Assembly: GCF_030408735.1 (NCBI RefSeq)
Contig: NZ_CP047204.1
Coordinates: 2,294,001-2,358,000 of the forward strand
Reading direction: 5' to 3'
Length of the DNA: 64,000 nucleotides
From: Corynebacterium faecale
GTDB taxonomy: Bacteria; Actinomycetota; Actinomycetes; Mycobacteriales; Mycobacteriaceae
Below, piece by piece: positions 9,228-18,486 of the stretch. The notes under the pieces are model-generated. The model searched no databases and was not told the origin of the DNA. It saw nothing but the letters and a program-made list of their open reading frames with translations. Every line of letters starts with the position of its first letter. Position 1 is the stretch's first letter. The position numbers were made by a program, and so were the translations under genes.

Positions 9228-9827
9228 CTAGTTGCTGATCGGGCCCTCAGCGAGGGTGATTACGTGATCGACGAGACCGTAATCCTTGGCCTGCTCGGCG
9301 GTGAACCAGCGGTCGCGGTCGGAATCCTTGGTGATCTGCTCGAAGGTCTGGCCGGTGTGCTCGGCGATGAGCTTGGCCATTTCGCGCTTGGTCTGGGCGA
9401 ACTGTTCCGCCTGGATGGCGATGTCTGCAGCAGTGCCGCCGACGCCTGCGGATGGCTGGTGCATCATGATTCGTGCGTGCGGCAGCGCATAACGCTTACC
9501 GGGGGTTCCACCGGAGAGCAGGAACTGACCCATGGAGGCAGCAAGTCCCATGCCGTAGGTGGCGATGTCGCATGGGGAGTACTTCATGGTGTCATAGATG
9601 GCCATGCCCGCGGTGACAGAGCCACCTGGGGAGTTGATGTACAGCGAGATATCCCTCGTTGGATCCTCTGCTGACAGCAGGAGAATCTGCGCGCACAGCT
9701 TGTTGGCGATTTCATCATCAACCTGGCTGCCGAGGAAAATAATGCGTTCGCGCAGCAGGCGATCATAAATGTCGCCACTGTATCCAGGCCCAGTGCCCGG
9801 TGCTGTCATCTTGAGGTTTTCGCTCAT
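9228..9827 (-). CDS. clpP1: ATP-dependent Clp protease proteolytic subunit 1
   Basis: A 199-residue ClpP with catalytic Ser in GLAASMGQ, His in HARIMMHQP, and [15 protein letters not shown]. It is the first gene of the clpP1-clpP2 pair on the minus strand, with tig further upstream. A ClgR-type operator lies 91 bases before the start, which agrees with control of clp genes by ClgR in actinobacteria. Length is typical. Confidence 0.95.
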   Translation of the reverse strand: MSENLKMTAPGTGPGYSGDIYDRLLRERIIFLGSQVDDEIANKLCAQILLLSAEDPTRDISLYINSPGGSVTAGMAIYDTMKYSPCDIATYGMGLAASMGQFLLSGGTPGKRYALPHARIMMHQPSAGVGGTAADIAIQAEQFAQTKREMAKLIAEHTGQTFEQITKDSDRDRWFTAEQAKDYGLVDHVITLAEGPISN

Positions 9828-9917
9828 GAATGTGTCAACTCCTACGTTCGACTAATAAAGGGTTCGTCAGGTTCAATGTCACCAGACTACCCTCGTATTT
9901 CCGGTACACCGCTTCTG

Positions 9918-9933
9918 TTCGCTATCAGCGTTT
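9918..9933. promoter_or_regulatory. ClgR-type operator before clpP1
   Basis: TTCGCTATCAGCGTTT contains the near-palindrome CGCT-N3-AGCG that matches the ClgR-binding core known before clpP1P2 and clpC in Corynebacterium and Streptomyces. It is placed in the tig-clpP1 gap, where the clpP promoter must lie. Confidence 0.65.
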
Positions 9934-9969
9934 AGCACGGTGCCGCAACTTCATCCTGGTATGGGAAAA

Positions 9970-9995
9970 GCCCAGCACACTGATGTCTGCTGGGC
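9970..9995 (-). terminator. Terminator after tig
   Basis: Stem GCCCAGCA/TGCTGGGC with a ten-base loop, followed on the minus strand by TTTTCCC. It lies 18 bases past the tig stop and separates tig from clpP1. Confidence 0.72.
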
Positions 9996-10012
9996 CTGGA
10001 AACTAGGAGAAA

Positions 10013-11365
10013 CTACTCCTGGTCTGCTGCTTCCTCTTCAACTTCTTCTTCACCGAAGTAGGCCTTCGGGTCAACCTCGTTGCCCTCGGAGTCCTTCACG
10101 TTGACGCGGCAGATGGCCTGAGCCAGTGCCTTGCCACGACGGACATCAGAGAACAGGTTCGCGATCTGGCCGGACTGCTGGAGCTGACCGATGAACTGGT
10201 TCGGATCCATGCCGTAGCTCTGCGCGGTGAACAGGATGTGGTCGGTGAGCTCCTGCTGGGAGACCTCTGGCTCTTCGGTCTCAGCGAGAACGTCGAGGAA
10301 GAGCTGGGTGCGGACAGCCTTCTCGGCGTCCTCACGGTTCTGCTGCTCAAACTCTTCGCGGGTGAGGCCCTGGGACTCAATAACAGAGTTCAGTGCGGCG
10401 TCATCGTGTGCGAGCTCGCCGAGCAGCTGGTGGAGCTGGGAGTGTGCCTGCTCATCAACGATGGATGCTGGCAGTGCGAAGGTTGCAGACTCCAGTGCGG
10501 CCTTGAGGACCTCATCGCGGATGTTGCCGGCCTGTTCGTTCTTGAAACGGGCCTCAACCTGAGTCTGGGTGGATTCGCGGAGCTCTTCGATAGTGTCGAA
10601 CTCGGATGCGAGCTGTGCGAACTCGTCGTCAAGCGCCGGCAGCTCGCGCTGCTTGGTGGCGGTGATCTCGACAGTGACCACTGCTTCCTTGCCCTGGTAC
10701 TCGCTGTTGGCCAGCTCGGTGGTGAACTCGACGGTGTCGTCCTTCTTCTGGCCGAGCAGTGCCTGGTCCAGCCCCTCAACCAGGTCGCCGGAGCCGATCT
10801 CATAAGAAAGGCCCTCGGTGGTTGCCTCTTCAACCTTCTCGCCGTCCACGGAAGCGGACAGGTTGATGGTGACGAACTCACCCTTCTTCAGCTTATGGTT
10901 GTGATCCTTCAGAGTGGAGAAACGGGTCTGAAGGCTCTCAAGCTCAGCGTCGACTGCGGCATCGTCAACTGCGATGGCCGGAACCTCAACGTTGATTTCA
11001 GAGAAATCCGGAAGGGTGATCTCTGGGCGGACATCGACCTCAGCGGTGAACTCTACGAGCTCATTGTCCTCGATCTTGGTGACCTCAACCTCAGGCTGGC
11101 CGATGGCCTTGATGTCATTTTCTTCAATGGCCTGGCCGTAGCGGTCAGGAAGCATGTCATTGACAACCTGCTCAAGAACCGGTCCGCGTCCGAAGCGGGC
11201 ATCAATCAGCTGACGTGGAGCCTTACCCTTACGGAAACCAGGAACCTGGACCTGCTGCGCGAGGGCAGCATATGCCTGGTCAATTTCAGGCTTCAGTTCA
11301 GCGAAAGGAACTTCAACGGTGATCTTTACACGGGTGTCGCTCAGCTGCTCGACGGAACTCTTCAC
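10013..11365 (-). CDS. tig: Trigger factor, ribosome-associated chaperone and prolyl isomerase
   Basis: A 450-residue trigger factor. The ribosome-binding signature GFRKGKAP is at about residue 44. An FKBP-like PPIase domain follows at about 150-240, and the C-terminal helical chaperone arms after that, with an acidic tail ([14 protein letters not shown]). It binds near the ribosome exit tunnel and shields nascent chains. The start is GTG with AGGAGA upstream. Position upstream of the clpP genes is a conserved arrangement. Confidence 0.95.
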   Translation of the reverse strand: MKSSVEQLSDTRVKITVEVPFAELKPEIDQAYAALAQQVQVPGFRKGKAPRQLIDARFGRGPVLEQVVNDMLPDRYGQAIEENDIKAIGQPEVEVTKIEDNELVEFTAEVDVRPEITLPDFSEINVEVPAIAVDDAAVDAELESLQTRFSTLKDHNHKLKKGEFVTINLSASVDGEKVEEATTEGLSYEIGSGDLVEGLDQALLGQKKDDTVEFTTELANSEYQGKEAVVTVEITATKQRELPALDDEFAQLASEFDTIEELRESTQTQVEARFKNEQAGNIRDEVLKAALESATFALPASIVDEQAHSQLHQLLGELAHDDAALNSVIESQGLTREEFEQQNREDAEKAVRTQLFLDVLAETEEPEVSQQELTDHILFTAQSYGMDPNQFIGQLQQSGQIANLFSDVRRGKALAQAICRVNVKDSEGNEVDPKAYFGEEEVEEEAADQE

Positions 11366-11417
11366 GAGGAAATCTCCTGGGGGTCGGATTAGAAAAGACT
11401 CAGTAAATTCAAAAACA

Positions 11418-11469
11418 AGCCCGGTTTCCGACGATCTGCGATTATTTCGCGTTCGTCCGAAACCGGGCT
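11418..11469 (-). terminator. Terminator after tRNA-Pro
   Basis: Arms AGCCCGGTTTC and GAAACCGGGCT plus an inner GAC/GTC pair enclose a long loop. On the minus strand it follows tRNA-Pro by 10 bases and is followed by TTGTTTTTG. The loop is longer than usual. Confidence 0.65.
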
Positions 11470-11479
11470 CGTCCTCAAG

Positions 11480-11553
11480 TCGGGGCGACAGGATTTGAAC
11501 CTGCGACCCCCTGCTCCCAAAGCAGGTGCGCTACCAAACTGCGCCACGCCCCG
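11480..11553 (-). tRNA. tRNA-Pro (anticodon TGG)
   Basis: A full cloverleaf of 74 bases: acceptor CGGGGCG/CGCCCCG, anticodon loop TTTGGGA, and T loop TTCAAAT. CCA is not encoded. A hairpin terminator lies just downstream. Confidence 0.95.
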
Positions 11554-12133
11554 ATATTAACTTGTCCCCAAAGGAACTCTCACTAAGATACACCACTGTT
11601 AACCAGTGGGGAACTTTGCTGTGCTCCTTGGTTCGATTCAAAAGTGTACATGCTGATCCTGATTTCACCTAAACGCCCCCGAAAGATTCAACATAATGGC
11701 AGTTCAGGGCATATTTCTGAACATTTCGAGCTAACTGGAAACCTGACGGTTACGGCCAATATCCCGACTCCCACGCCCAATTCCCCGGCAGGCGAACATC
11801 TTTACGCTGACCAGCACCCAGCCCCAGTCCCAGTCCCATCCCCATGCCAGCAATCCCCCGCCTCCAGCGAACATCCCACTACAGCGCCGGACTTTCCGAA
11901 TCTTTTCCCACAAGCGCCTATAGAGGAGGAGAAGATGCCGGCAGGGAAACCTTCAATAACCTTCAATGCAGCAACCTATAGAGAGATAGAGGGAATCGGC
12001 TCACGCACCGAGCAAAGCCATCTTTCGGCCAGAACCGCCCGATACCGTCCCATGCCCCTAGAACGCGGACCCCTCCAACAAACCTCGAGCACCCCAGAAC
12101 CCTCGGAACTTACGCGTAATCCCAAAAACAAAT
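11554..12133. other. Sparse, proline-codon-rich region between two tRNA genes
   Basis: No convincing gene. One plus-strand frame (11644-12135, 163 codons, GTG start) has no ribosome site I can see. Its product is low-complexity (repeated Pro/Ser/Thr, as in PAPVPVPSP) and resembles no family I know, and its stop falls in the tRNA-Gly terminator. The DNA has lower GC than its neighbours and CCCAGTCCCAGTCCCATCCC low-complexity sequence near 11820. Confidence 0.4.
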
Positions 12134-12170
12134 AACCTCCCAGCCGGCAGAGTCTGCATGCTGAGAGGTT
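12134..12170 (-). terminator. Terminator after tRNA-Gly
   Basis: Stem built from AACCTC-CAGC and GCTG-GAGGTT. On the minus strand it lies 8 bases past tRNA-Gly and is followed by ATTTGTTTTTG. Confidence 0.65.
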
Positions 12171-12178
12171 TCAAATGG

Positions 12179-12250
<72 letters not shown>

Positions 12251-12831
12251 AATAACCAAAAGACGATCTATTGATTTGGTCTGCGCTCATGTTATCCCAC
12301 ATCACCATTTTCTAAAAATCCGCAGGCCATAAGGTTCATTGACGGTTTGCAATTAAGGTCCCAGCCAGCACGAGAGGCAATCGAACGTCGACACCTCCCC
12401 CAAGATCGTCAATGCCCTTACGATATTTACTTAATAAAGGCTTTATAAAATCTAAGACAGTTTCAGTATCAACCCTAAAGCCCCCAACGAGTGGGGCACC
12501 CCAAAAGGGGCTTTAACCTGGTAGAAGATTCACTGAACATATGATCAGATGCCCCACCCTAAATGCTTGTGACAACCCGACTTCCCCTCCATGAAATCGC
12601 CGCCCAGCCACCCCTCACCCACTGCGCGACCAGTGCTCAAAACGCTCCACTGAAGCCCCCCTCCCCGGAGATGGCCGCCGAACTGGAGCCCAGAAACTGA
12701 ACATTACTCTCTGCTTATATCCCATGCTCAGTGCATGTATTTAGTTGTGATATCTTGCTTTCCCGCAGGCCATGCACACTCTTGGGCCATGTTTTCGACA
12801 CAGGGCACGTTGGTGGCGTATTCTATCGGTC
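12251..12831. other. Gene-poor gap of about 580 bases
   Basis: AT-richer than its surroundings, with no coding frame I can support. It holds one hairpin at 12477-12514 and probably the promoters of tRNA-Gly (minus) and of the small HTH gene (plus). Confidence 0.5.
12477..12514. terminator. Hairpin AAAGCCCC/GGGGCTTT in a gene-poor gap
   Basis: An eight-base stem with an inner TGGGGCACCCCA hairpin. No gene ends near it, so it may mark the end of an unseen small RNA or be a remnant. Confidence 0.4.
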
Positions 12832-13089
12832 ATGAAGCCAAAGATCATTGATGCTGAATCAGGAAGAGAGCTGTGGACCGCGATCGAATGCGCCGAGTTC
12901 TCCGGTACCGCGCGCGGCACTTTCACGAGCTATGCCGGACGTGGACGGGCACCAAAGCCAGTAGCAAAGTTGCATGGCCTTACCCTATGGGATTCACAGA
13001 CTATTCGTGAATGGGTCGACGAACGAGCAGCGGGTAACAAGGGACTTACCACCGTGGGTGTCGGAGAAGAAGTTCCGGTCGCCACCTAA
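12832..13089 (+). CDS. Small helix-turn-helix (AlpA/excisionase-like) protein
   Basis: 85 residues from the ATG at 12832; an upstream frame start would add 20 unlikely residues. The middle (LWTAIECAEFSGTARGTFTSYAGRG) and the end (LTLWDSQTIREWVDER) match the pattern of small HTH_17/MerR-like proteins that pick a site with a winged recognition helix, as in phage excisionases and AlpA. It stands alone behind a gene-poor stretch and has its own strong terminator. It could be a stand-alone regulator or a remnant of an integrated element; no integrase is near. Confidence 0.6.
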   Translation: MKPKIIDAESGRELWTAIECAEFSGTARGTFTSYAGRGRAPKPVAKLHGLTLWDSQTIREWVDERAAGNKGLTTVGVGEEVPVAT

Positions 13090-13112
13090 TTCGGTCCCCC
13101 CAGTTCGAACCA

Positions 13113-13146
13113 AGCCATCGAATTCAAGAAATTGAATTCGATGGCT
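13113..13146 (+). terminator. Terminator after the small HTH gene
   Basis: A perfect 15-bp stem closed by a GAAA tetraloop and followed by TTTTTCG, 23 bases past the stop. Confidence 0.85.
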
Positions 13147-13372
13147 TTTTCGTTACCCTAACCATGATCTCCACCCATGTTCCCCACCCATGATCCGCCT
13201 CTTCATCAGCCATCGATCAGTCGTCGCTCGGCCTCATTCAGGCTTCTCCGGGGAACTTTCTCCATCTCGGAGCCGTTGGTACTGGTGTAATGACTATTTC
13301 GCCGTAGGTGAGCGATTGTCTGTGGAATCGCCCATCGTTTTCGGCCGCTACAAACAAGTGAGTTGAGTTCTA

Positions 13373-14197
13373 GTGGAAGCACTACTCCTTATCGCAATCG
13401 TCGTCGGTGGTGGCGTGTTCATCGCGTCCAAGATGTCGGGTAACAACAATAAGAAGATGGAAGAACAGAAGTTCGCGGACGCTCAAGCGGATGCGCGGCG
13501 CTGGATCGAGCGGCTGGGGTCCCAGGTCTTAACCATTGCTGGTAATGATGCAGCCTCATCGCAGGCAGTCGCGGATGCCTCGGAGCGCTATACCGCCGCT
13601 TCTTCGCAGATCAGTACGGCAGACTCCACCCGTCAGGCTGAGCTGGCGCGCGAGTCCGCGCTGGAGGGTCTCCATTATATGAACGCTGCCCGTGAGATCA
13701 TGGGAATGCCCGCAGGCCCAGAGCTGCCTCCATTGGAGGGCCAGCGCAATGCCGGTCGTGTGACAGAGACTCGCACCATTGAGCAGGATGGCCGATCCAT
13801 CACGGCATCTCCCGAGGCTTCTGATCAGACCCCGAATTATTACCCGGGTGGCAATGTGGCGGGTCGTCCAGTTCCTGCAGGTTGGTATTCCGAACCCTGG
13901 TGGGCCAGCGCATTGCGCACGGGCATATGGACCGCAGGTTCCGTCTTCATGTTCTCCGCTCTGTTTAGCGGGATGGCTGGTGTTGGTTACTCCGGCGAGG
14001 CCTTTGAAAGCGGTTACGGCGAAGGTTATGAAGACGGCCTGGCGGATGCCGGTGGTGACGCAGGTGGTGACGCCGGCGGAGACATGGGCGATGCGGGTGG
14101 CGACATGGGTGGTGACGGCGGAGGCGGATTCTTCGGTGGCGATGGTGGCGGTGACGGCGGGGGTCTGTTCGACGGCGGATTCGACTTCGACTTCTAG
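13373..14197 (+). CDS. Membrane protein with Gly/Asp-rich C-terminus, unknown function
   Basis: 274 residues from a GTG. An N-terminal hydrophobic helix (about residues 3-19) comes first, then a charged helical region, and a second hydrophobic stretch near 186-208 (WTAGSVFMFSALFSG). The last 60 residues are almost only Gly, Asp, Ala and Met in short repeats of the GGDAGGD kind, ending in FDFDF. I do not recognise a family. The tail resembles the flexible low-complexity ends of some actinobacterial envelope proteins. A convergent terminator separates it from rpiB. The start codon is uncertain because no clear ribosome site is present. Confidence 0.75.
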   Translation: MEALLLIAIVVGGGVFIASKMSGNNNKKMEEQKFADAQADARRWIERLGSQVLTIAGNDAASSQAVADASERYTAASSQISTADSTRQAELARESALEGLHYMNAAREIMGMPAGPELPPLEGQRNAGRVTETRTIEQDGRSITASPEASDQTPNYYPGGNVAGRPVPAGWYSEPWWASALRTGIWTAGSVFMFSALFSGMAGVGYSGEAFESGYGEGYEDGLADAGGDAGGDAGGDMGDAGGDMGGDGGGGFFGGDGGGDGGGLFDGGFDFDF

Positions 14198-14257
14198 CCC
14201 CACTCCCCGAGCGCGGCGCAGCCCACACCAAGCCGAAAAATAAAATAGCTCAACACT

Positions 14258-14290
14258 GAAGGCCGGAGGGATCATATCCCTCCGGCCTTC
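14258..14290. terminator. Bidirectional terminator between the Gly/Asp-rich gene and rpiB
   Basis: A perfect 15-bp stem with a three-base loop in the convergent gap. The minus side is followed by T-rich sequence (ATTTTATTTTT), so it serves rpiB as well. Confidence 0.75.
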
Positions 14291-14349
14291 ATCGATGTTC
14301 ACCTCCGGGTTCACCTACAACCCGGAAGGACTATTAGTTCTTCTTTGTA

Positions 14350-14823
14350 TTACTCATTGGGAACAACCGGGGCCACACCGGTGCGTTCGAAATCGGAGAG
14401 GATATCAATGCGACGCTGGTGACGCTCAGCGTTGCTCCACTCCTGGTCCAGGAATGCATCAACGATCTCGAGTGCTTCCTCCAGGGAATGCATACGGCCG
14501 CCAATGCCGATCAGGTTGGCATTGTTGTGTTCGCGTGCGAGACGGGCGGTCTCGACGGACCAGGCCAGTGCGCAGCGTGCGCCCTTGACCTTGTTCGCCG
14601 CGATCTGCTCGCCGTTGCCGGAACCGCCGAGGACGATTCCGAGTGAACCCGGATCGTTGACGGTTCGGTTGGCTGCTTCAATGCAGAATGCCGGGTAGTC
14701 ATCGTCCGGGTCATAGGTGTGGGCACCGCAATCGATGACCTCATGGCCATGGGCCTTGAGGTGCTCTGCGATTGCATTCTTTGTTTCAAAACCAGCGTGG
14801 TCAGCTCCGAGGTATACGCGCAT
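14350..14823 (-). CDS. rpiB: Ribose-5-phosphate isomerase B
   Basis: 157 residues with the RpiB/LacAB fold: YLGADHAGFETK at the N-terminus, then GIVLGGSGNGEQIAANK with the anion hole, and the HNNANLIGIGGRM segment. It interconverts ribose 5-phosphate and ribulose 5-phosphate in the pentose phosphate pathway. In this genus RpiB is the usual isomerase. It follows the DsbA-like gene by 48 bases in the same direction. Confidence 0.95.
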   Translation of the reverse strand: MRVYLGADHAGFETKNAIAEHLKAHGHEVIDCGAHTYDPDDDYPAFCIEAANRTVNDPGSLGIVLGGSGNGEQIAANKVKGARCALAWSVETARLAREHNNANLIGIGGRMHSLEEALEIVDAFLDQEWSNAERHQRRIDILSDFERTGVAPVVPNE

Positions 14824-14871
14824 GGGTGTCAGTCTACTGCAGCGGAAACCCCGAAGGAGAGAAGCCGTGGA

Positions 14872-15492
14872 TTAGTCGAACTGCGGTCCTTCGGTGCGGG
14901 AGCGCTTGATCTCAAAGAAGTGCGGGTAACCGGCCAGAGTGACGGAGGCATCGAAGATCTCTCCTGCTTCCTCACCACGCGGAATGCGGGTGATCACCGG
15001 GCCGAAGAAGGCGGTGTCACCGAGCTTGATCACCGGGGTTCCCACGTCATCGCCCACCTCATCCATGGCGCTCTGATGGAACTTCTTCAGAGCATCATCC
15101 CATTCCTCGGTGTCGGCAACCTCAGCGTAGGAGGCGTCCAGGCCGACTTCTTCGAGGGATTCCGCGATCACACCGTTGTAGGCGCCGTAATCAGACCGCT
15201 CTTCCGGGGTTCCCTCATTGTGGATGCGGGTGCCCATGGCTGTGTAGAGGGCATCGAGCTTCTCTGGTTCCTTGGTGGCCACTGCTGCGAAAACACGGCC
15301 TGGCCCCCAGTTGGCCTTCATCCTGTCGGCGTAGTCCGCAGGGATGTCACGGCCATCGTTGAGCACAGCAAGGCTCATGGGAACCCAGGTGACCTCGATG
15401 TCGCGGACCTTCTCCACTTCCTTGATCCAGCGGGAGGTAACCCAGCAGAAAGGGCAGCTTGTGTCGAACCAAAAAGTGACTTTTTCAGCCAT
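14872..15492 (-). CDS. DsbA-family oxidoreductase, mycothiol-linked (Rv2466c-like)
   Basis: 206 residues, thioredoxin fold with an inserted helical domain. The active site is CPFC in FWFDTSCPFCWVTSRW, and the cis-Pro loop is GTPVIK. The C-terminal YPHFFEIKRSRTEGPQFD closely follows, from memory, M. tuberculosis Rv2466c, a mycothiol-dependent reductase with CPWC. I chose the internal ATG at 15492 because the family starts just before FWFD; the frame runs 15 codons further up. It is probably cotranscribed with rpiB and is divergent from pepN. Confidence 0.88.
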   Translation of the reverse strand: MAEKVTFWFDTSCPFCWVTSRWIKEVEKVRDIEVTWVPMSLAVLNDGRDIPADYADRMKANWGPGRVFAAVATKEPEKLDALYTAMGTRIHNEGTPEERSDYGAYNGVIAESLEEVGLDASYAEVADTEEWDDALKKFHQSAMDEVGDDVGTPVIKLGDTAFFGPVITRIPRGEEAGEIFDASVTLAGYPHFFEIKRSRTEGPQFD

Positions 15493-15790
15493 GATGTAGA
15501 TCTTCCTAACTATCGGTGTCGGGCGTGTACGTAGCACCCAAGACTAGGCCGGAACTATCGTGGTGTCATCACTGGATTCAGTCTGGGTGCCCGGTGCCGT
15601 GGGCCTCGTTCACAGGCTCTCGGTGCCTTGGTGGTCAGTCACCAGGGCTTCCCCCACCCGGGGTTCCCGCCCTGACTACCCTGGGCCCTGGCCAACGCCA
15701 TCGCCCAAGCCATCGCCCACAGCAACCGCCCAAGCCACCCACACAACTGAATGTCAGTCTGACCTCATTCCCATCACCAAGGAGCATTAC

Positions 15791-18394
15791 ATGACGTCCA
15801 CCAATCTCACCAGGGCGGAAGCCGCCGAACGTTCACGGATGCTCAGCGTGGAGAACTACTCAATTTCCCTGGATCTCAATGCCGGGGATGAGTTCTTCAC
15901 CTCCATCACGGTGGTCAGCTTCACCGTCCGTGAAGCGGGCGATACCTTCATTGATCTCCGTGCCTCCTCCGTGGATGAGGTCCGTCTGGATGGGAAGGAT
16001 ATCCACGCCGATGCCCTCACGTTGGATGGGGATGGTTATGACGAGACTCACGGCATCGCACTGAATAATCTCACGCCCGGGATGCACTCGCTGCGCGTTT
16101 CGGCGACCATTCCGTATTCCCGCACCGGCGAGGGCCTGCACCGCATGGTGGATCCGGCGGATAACGAGGTCTATTTGTACACCCAGTTTGAAACCGCCGA
16201 TGCCAAGCGGATGTACGCCTGTTTTGATCAGCCGGATCTGAAGTCCACCTATGATTTCAACATCATCACGCCGAAGGGATGGAAGATCATCTCGAACGCG
16301 GAGCAGGACGTGTCCACGCAGAATCCGGATTATGATATCCACGAATCACGTGTGGATTATCCCATCTCCACCTACCTCATCGCGGTGTGTGCCGGTCGCT
16401 ATCATGAGATCCGCGATACCTGGACGGGCACGCTGACCCACCATCCGGAGACGGGTGCCGGGCAGCCCGTTGATCTCACTGTGCCGCTGGGCCTGTTCTG
16501 CCGTCGCTCCCTGGCGCCGCACCTGGATGCCGAGCGTCTGTTCACCGAAACCAAACAGGGCTTTGACTGGTATCACCGGAATTTCGGTTTCGCCTACCCG
16601 TTTGGCAAGTATGACCAGATCTTCGTGCCTGAGTTCAACGCTGGTGCCATGGAGAACGCCGGAGCGGTGACGATCCGCGATGAATACGTGTTCGCCTCCA
16701 AGGCCACCCGCTACCGCTACGAGCGTCGTGCGGAGACCATCCTCCACGAGCTGGCCCACATGTGGTTCGGGGATCTGGTCACCATGCGGTGGTGGGATGA
16801 TCTGTGGCTTAATGAGTCCTTCGCCACCTGGTCTGCCGCGATCTCCCAGGCGGAGGAAACTGAATACAGCAGTGCGTGGGTGACGTTTGCCAACGTGGAG
16901 AAGTCCTGGGCCTACAGCCAGGATCAGCTCCCCTCAACGCATCCGGTGTTCTCGGATAGTGATGACATCGAGACGGTCGAGCAGAACTTCGACGGCATCA
17001 CCTATGCCAAGGGCGCCTCGGTGCTCAAGCAGCTCCAGGCCTATGTGGGCCGTGAGGAGTTCCTGGCGGGTGTGCGCACCCATTTCACCAATCATGCCTG
17101 GGGCAACGCATCCTTCGATGATCTTCTCTCCGCACTTGAGCAGGCATCGGGCCGGGATCTCTCCGGGTGGGCGAGCCAGTGGCTCAAGACCACCGGCATC
17201 AACACACTCGGTGCGGAGTTCACCGTGGAGGACGGTGCCTACACCTCCTTCCATGTCACCCAGATGGGTGCGGTGCCCGGCGCGGGTGAGCTGCGCACCC
17301 ACCGCATTGCGGTGGGCCTCTATACGCTTATCGACGACCAACTGACCCGTTTCAAACGCATCGAGCTCGACATCGACCATGCCTCCACTGACGTTCCGGA
17401 GCTGATCGGCGTGGACAAGGCTGATGTCGTGATAGTCAATGATGATGACCTCACCTACGCGCTGCTGGATCTGGATCATGATTCCCTGCATTTCGTGGTC
17501 AACCATATTGATAAATTCGTTGATCCGATGCCCCGGACACTGGCGTGGTCGGCTGCCTGGGAGATGACCCGGTCGGGTCAGATGCGTGCCCGGGATTTCA
17601 TCGCCCTGGTGGAACGCGGTGCCGCGGCAGAGACAGAGATCGCCGTTCTGGAGAGGATCCTGGCTCAGGCGACATCGGCGTTGAAGAACTATGCAGATCC
17701 GATGTGGGTGAAGGCGGAGGGTGAGCGGGTCGTCGCAAAGCTCCTGCTTGATGGGGTCCGCGCGGCGGACGCCAACAGTGACGCCCAGCTCGCCTTCATT
17801 CAGGCGCTGGCGAAGGTGGCGTTGGATGAGGATTCGGCGGTGTTCTTCCGTGGGCTTCTGGATGGCACGGAGGAGGGCATCGACGTGGATGCTGATCTGC
17901 GTTGGTGGGCACTGACCGCGCTGATCGCCTATGGAGCGGTGGAGGATGTGGCCGGGGCAATCGCCGATGAGCTCACCCGCGACCGCTCCTCCGCCTCTGC
18001 GCTGTCCGCCCTGCGCGCGCAGGCGGCGGTGAACACCGCGGAGAACAAAGCCAGCATCTACGGGGAAGCGGTCTCAGCCGAGAACCAACTGAGCAACCTT
18101 GAGCTGCGCCACACCATTGAGGGGCTGACCTTCACCGGTTCCGCCGACCTGCTCAATAACTACACCGGCACCTATTTTGAGATCGCCCCGACGGTGTGGG
18201 AGACCTTCTCCAATGAGATCGCCATGCAGATCCTCACCGGTCTGTACCCCTCATGGAACGTGTCCAATGGAGCGCTGGCCCTGGCGGATTCCTTCCTGAC
18301 CGGCGACCATCCCGCCGGCCTCAAGCGTGTGGTCTCCGAGGAGCGTGACCGCGTGGCACGCGCACTGCGCAACCGCGAGTTTGATGCACGCTAG
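15791..18394 (+). CDS. pepN: Aminopeptidase N (M1 metallopeptidase)
   Basis: 867 residues. The substrate motif GAMEN is near residue 290, and the zinc site HELAHMWFGD with the downstream Glu in NESFATW follows near 325-350. An ERAP1-like helical C-terminal domain follows. It removes N-terminal residues from peptides in the cytoplasm. The ATG at 15791 has AAGGAG seven bases upstream; the longer frame from 15560 has no site and low-complexity sequence, so I reject it. Length fits actinobacterial PepN. Confidence 0.95.
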   Translation: MTSTNLTRAEAAERSRMLSVENYSISLDLNAGDEFFTSITVVSFTVREAGDTFIDLRASSVDEVRLDGKDIHADALTLDGDGYDETHGIALNNLTPGMHSLRVSATIPYSRTGEGLHRMVDPADNEVYLYTQFETADAKRMYACFDQPDLKSTYDFNIITPKGWKIISNAEQDVSTQNPDYDIHESRVDYPISTYLIAVCAGRYHEIRDTWTGTLTHHPETGAGQPVDLTVPLGLFCRRSLAPHLDAERLFTETKQGFDWYHRNFGFAYPFGKYDQIFVPEFNAGAMENAGAVTIRDEYVFASKATRYRYERRAETILHELAHMWFGDLVTMRWWDDLWLNESFATWSAAISQAEETEYSSAWVTFANVEKSWAYSQDQLPSTHPVFSDSDDIETVEQNFDGITYAKGASVLKQLQAYVGREEFLAGVRTHFTNHAWGNASFDDLLSALEQASGRDLSGWASQWLKTTGINTLGAEFTVEDGAYTSFHVTQMGAVPGAGELRTHRIAVGLYTLIDDQLTRFKRIELDIDHASTDVPELIGVDKADVVIVNDDDLTYALLDLDHDSLHFVVNHIDKFVDPMPRTLAWSAAWEMTRSGQMRARDFIALVERGAAAETEIAVLERILAQATSALKNYADPMWVKAEGERVVAKLLLDGVRAADANSDAQLAFIQALAKVALDEDSAVFFRGLLDGTEEGIDVDADLRWWALTALIAYGAVEDVAGAIADELTRDRSSASALSALRAQAAVNTAENKASIYGEAVSAENQLSNLELRHTIEGLTFTGSADLLNNYTGTYFEIAPTVWETFSNEIAMQILTGLYPSWNVSNGALALADSFLTGDHPAGLKRVVSEERDRVARALRNREFDAR

Positions 18395-18397
18395 TTG

Positions 18398-18446
18398 AGC
18401 AGCAGGCCACCTCTCGTCGCTCTGCGAACTCAGGGGGCCTGCTGCT
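18398..18446 (+). terminator. Terminator after pepN
   Basis: Arms AGCAGCAGGCC and GGCCTGCTGCT with a 27-base loop, four bases past the stop and followed by TTAC. The loop is long and the T run short, so strength is uncertain. Confidence 0.6.
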
Positions 18447-18486
18447 TTACACTGCGGAAGTCACCCGTTGACGGCACTATAAGGGC

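Noticed and set aside
8628..9674. 348-codon plus-strand frame over clpP2 and clpP1
   Set aside because: It runs across two real genes and their gap, and its product has no family features.
10238..11392. 384-codon plus-strand frame over tig
   Set aside because: Leu-rich antisense shadow without a ribosome site.
11644..12135. 163-codon frame between tRNA-Pro and tRNA-Gly
   Set aside because: Low-complexity product, no ribosome site and end inside a terminator; kept only as a description of the gap.
14047..14170. Short repeats suggesting CRISPR or tandem repeat DNA
   Set aside because: They are the codons of the Gly/Asp tail; there is no spacer pattern and no cas gene.
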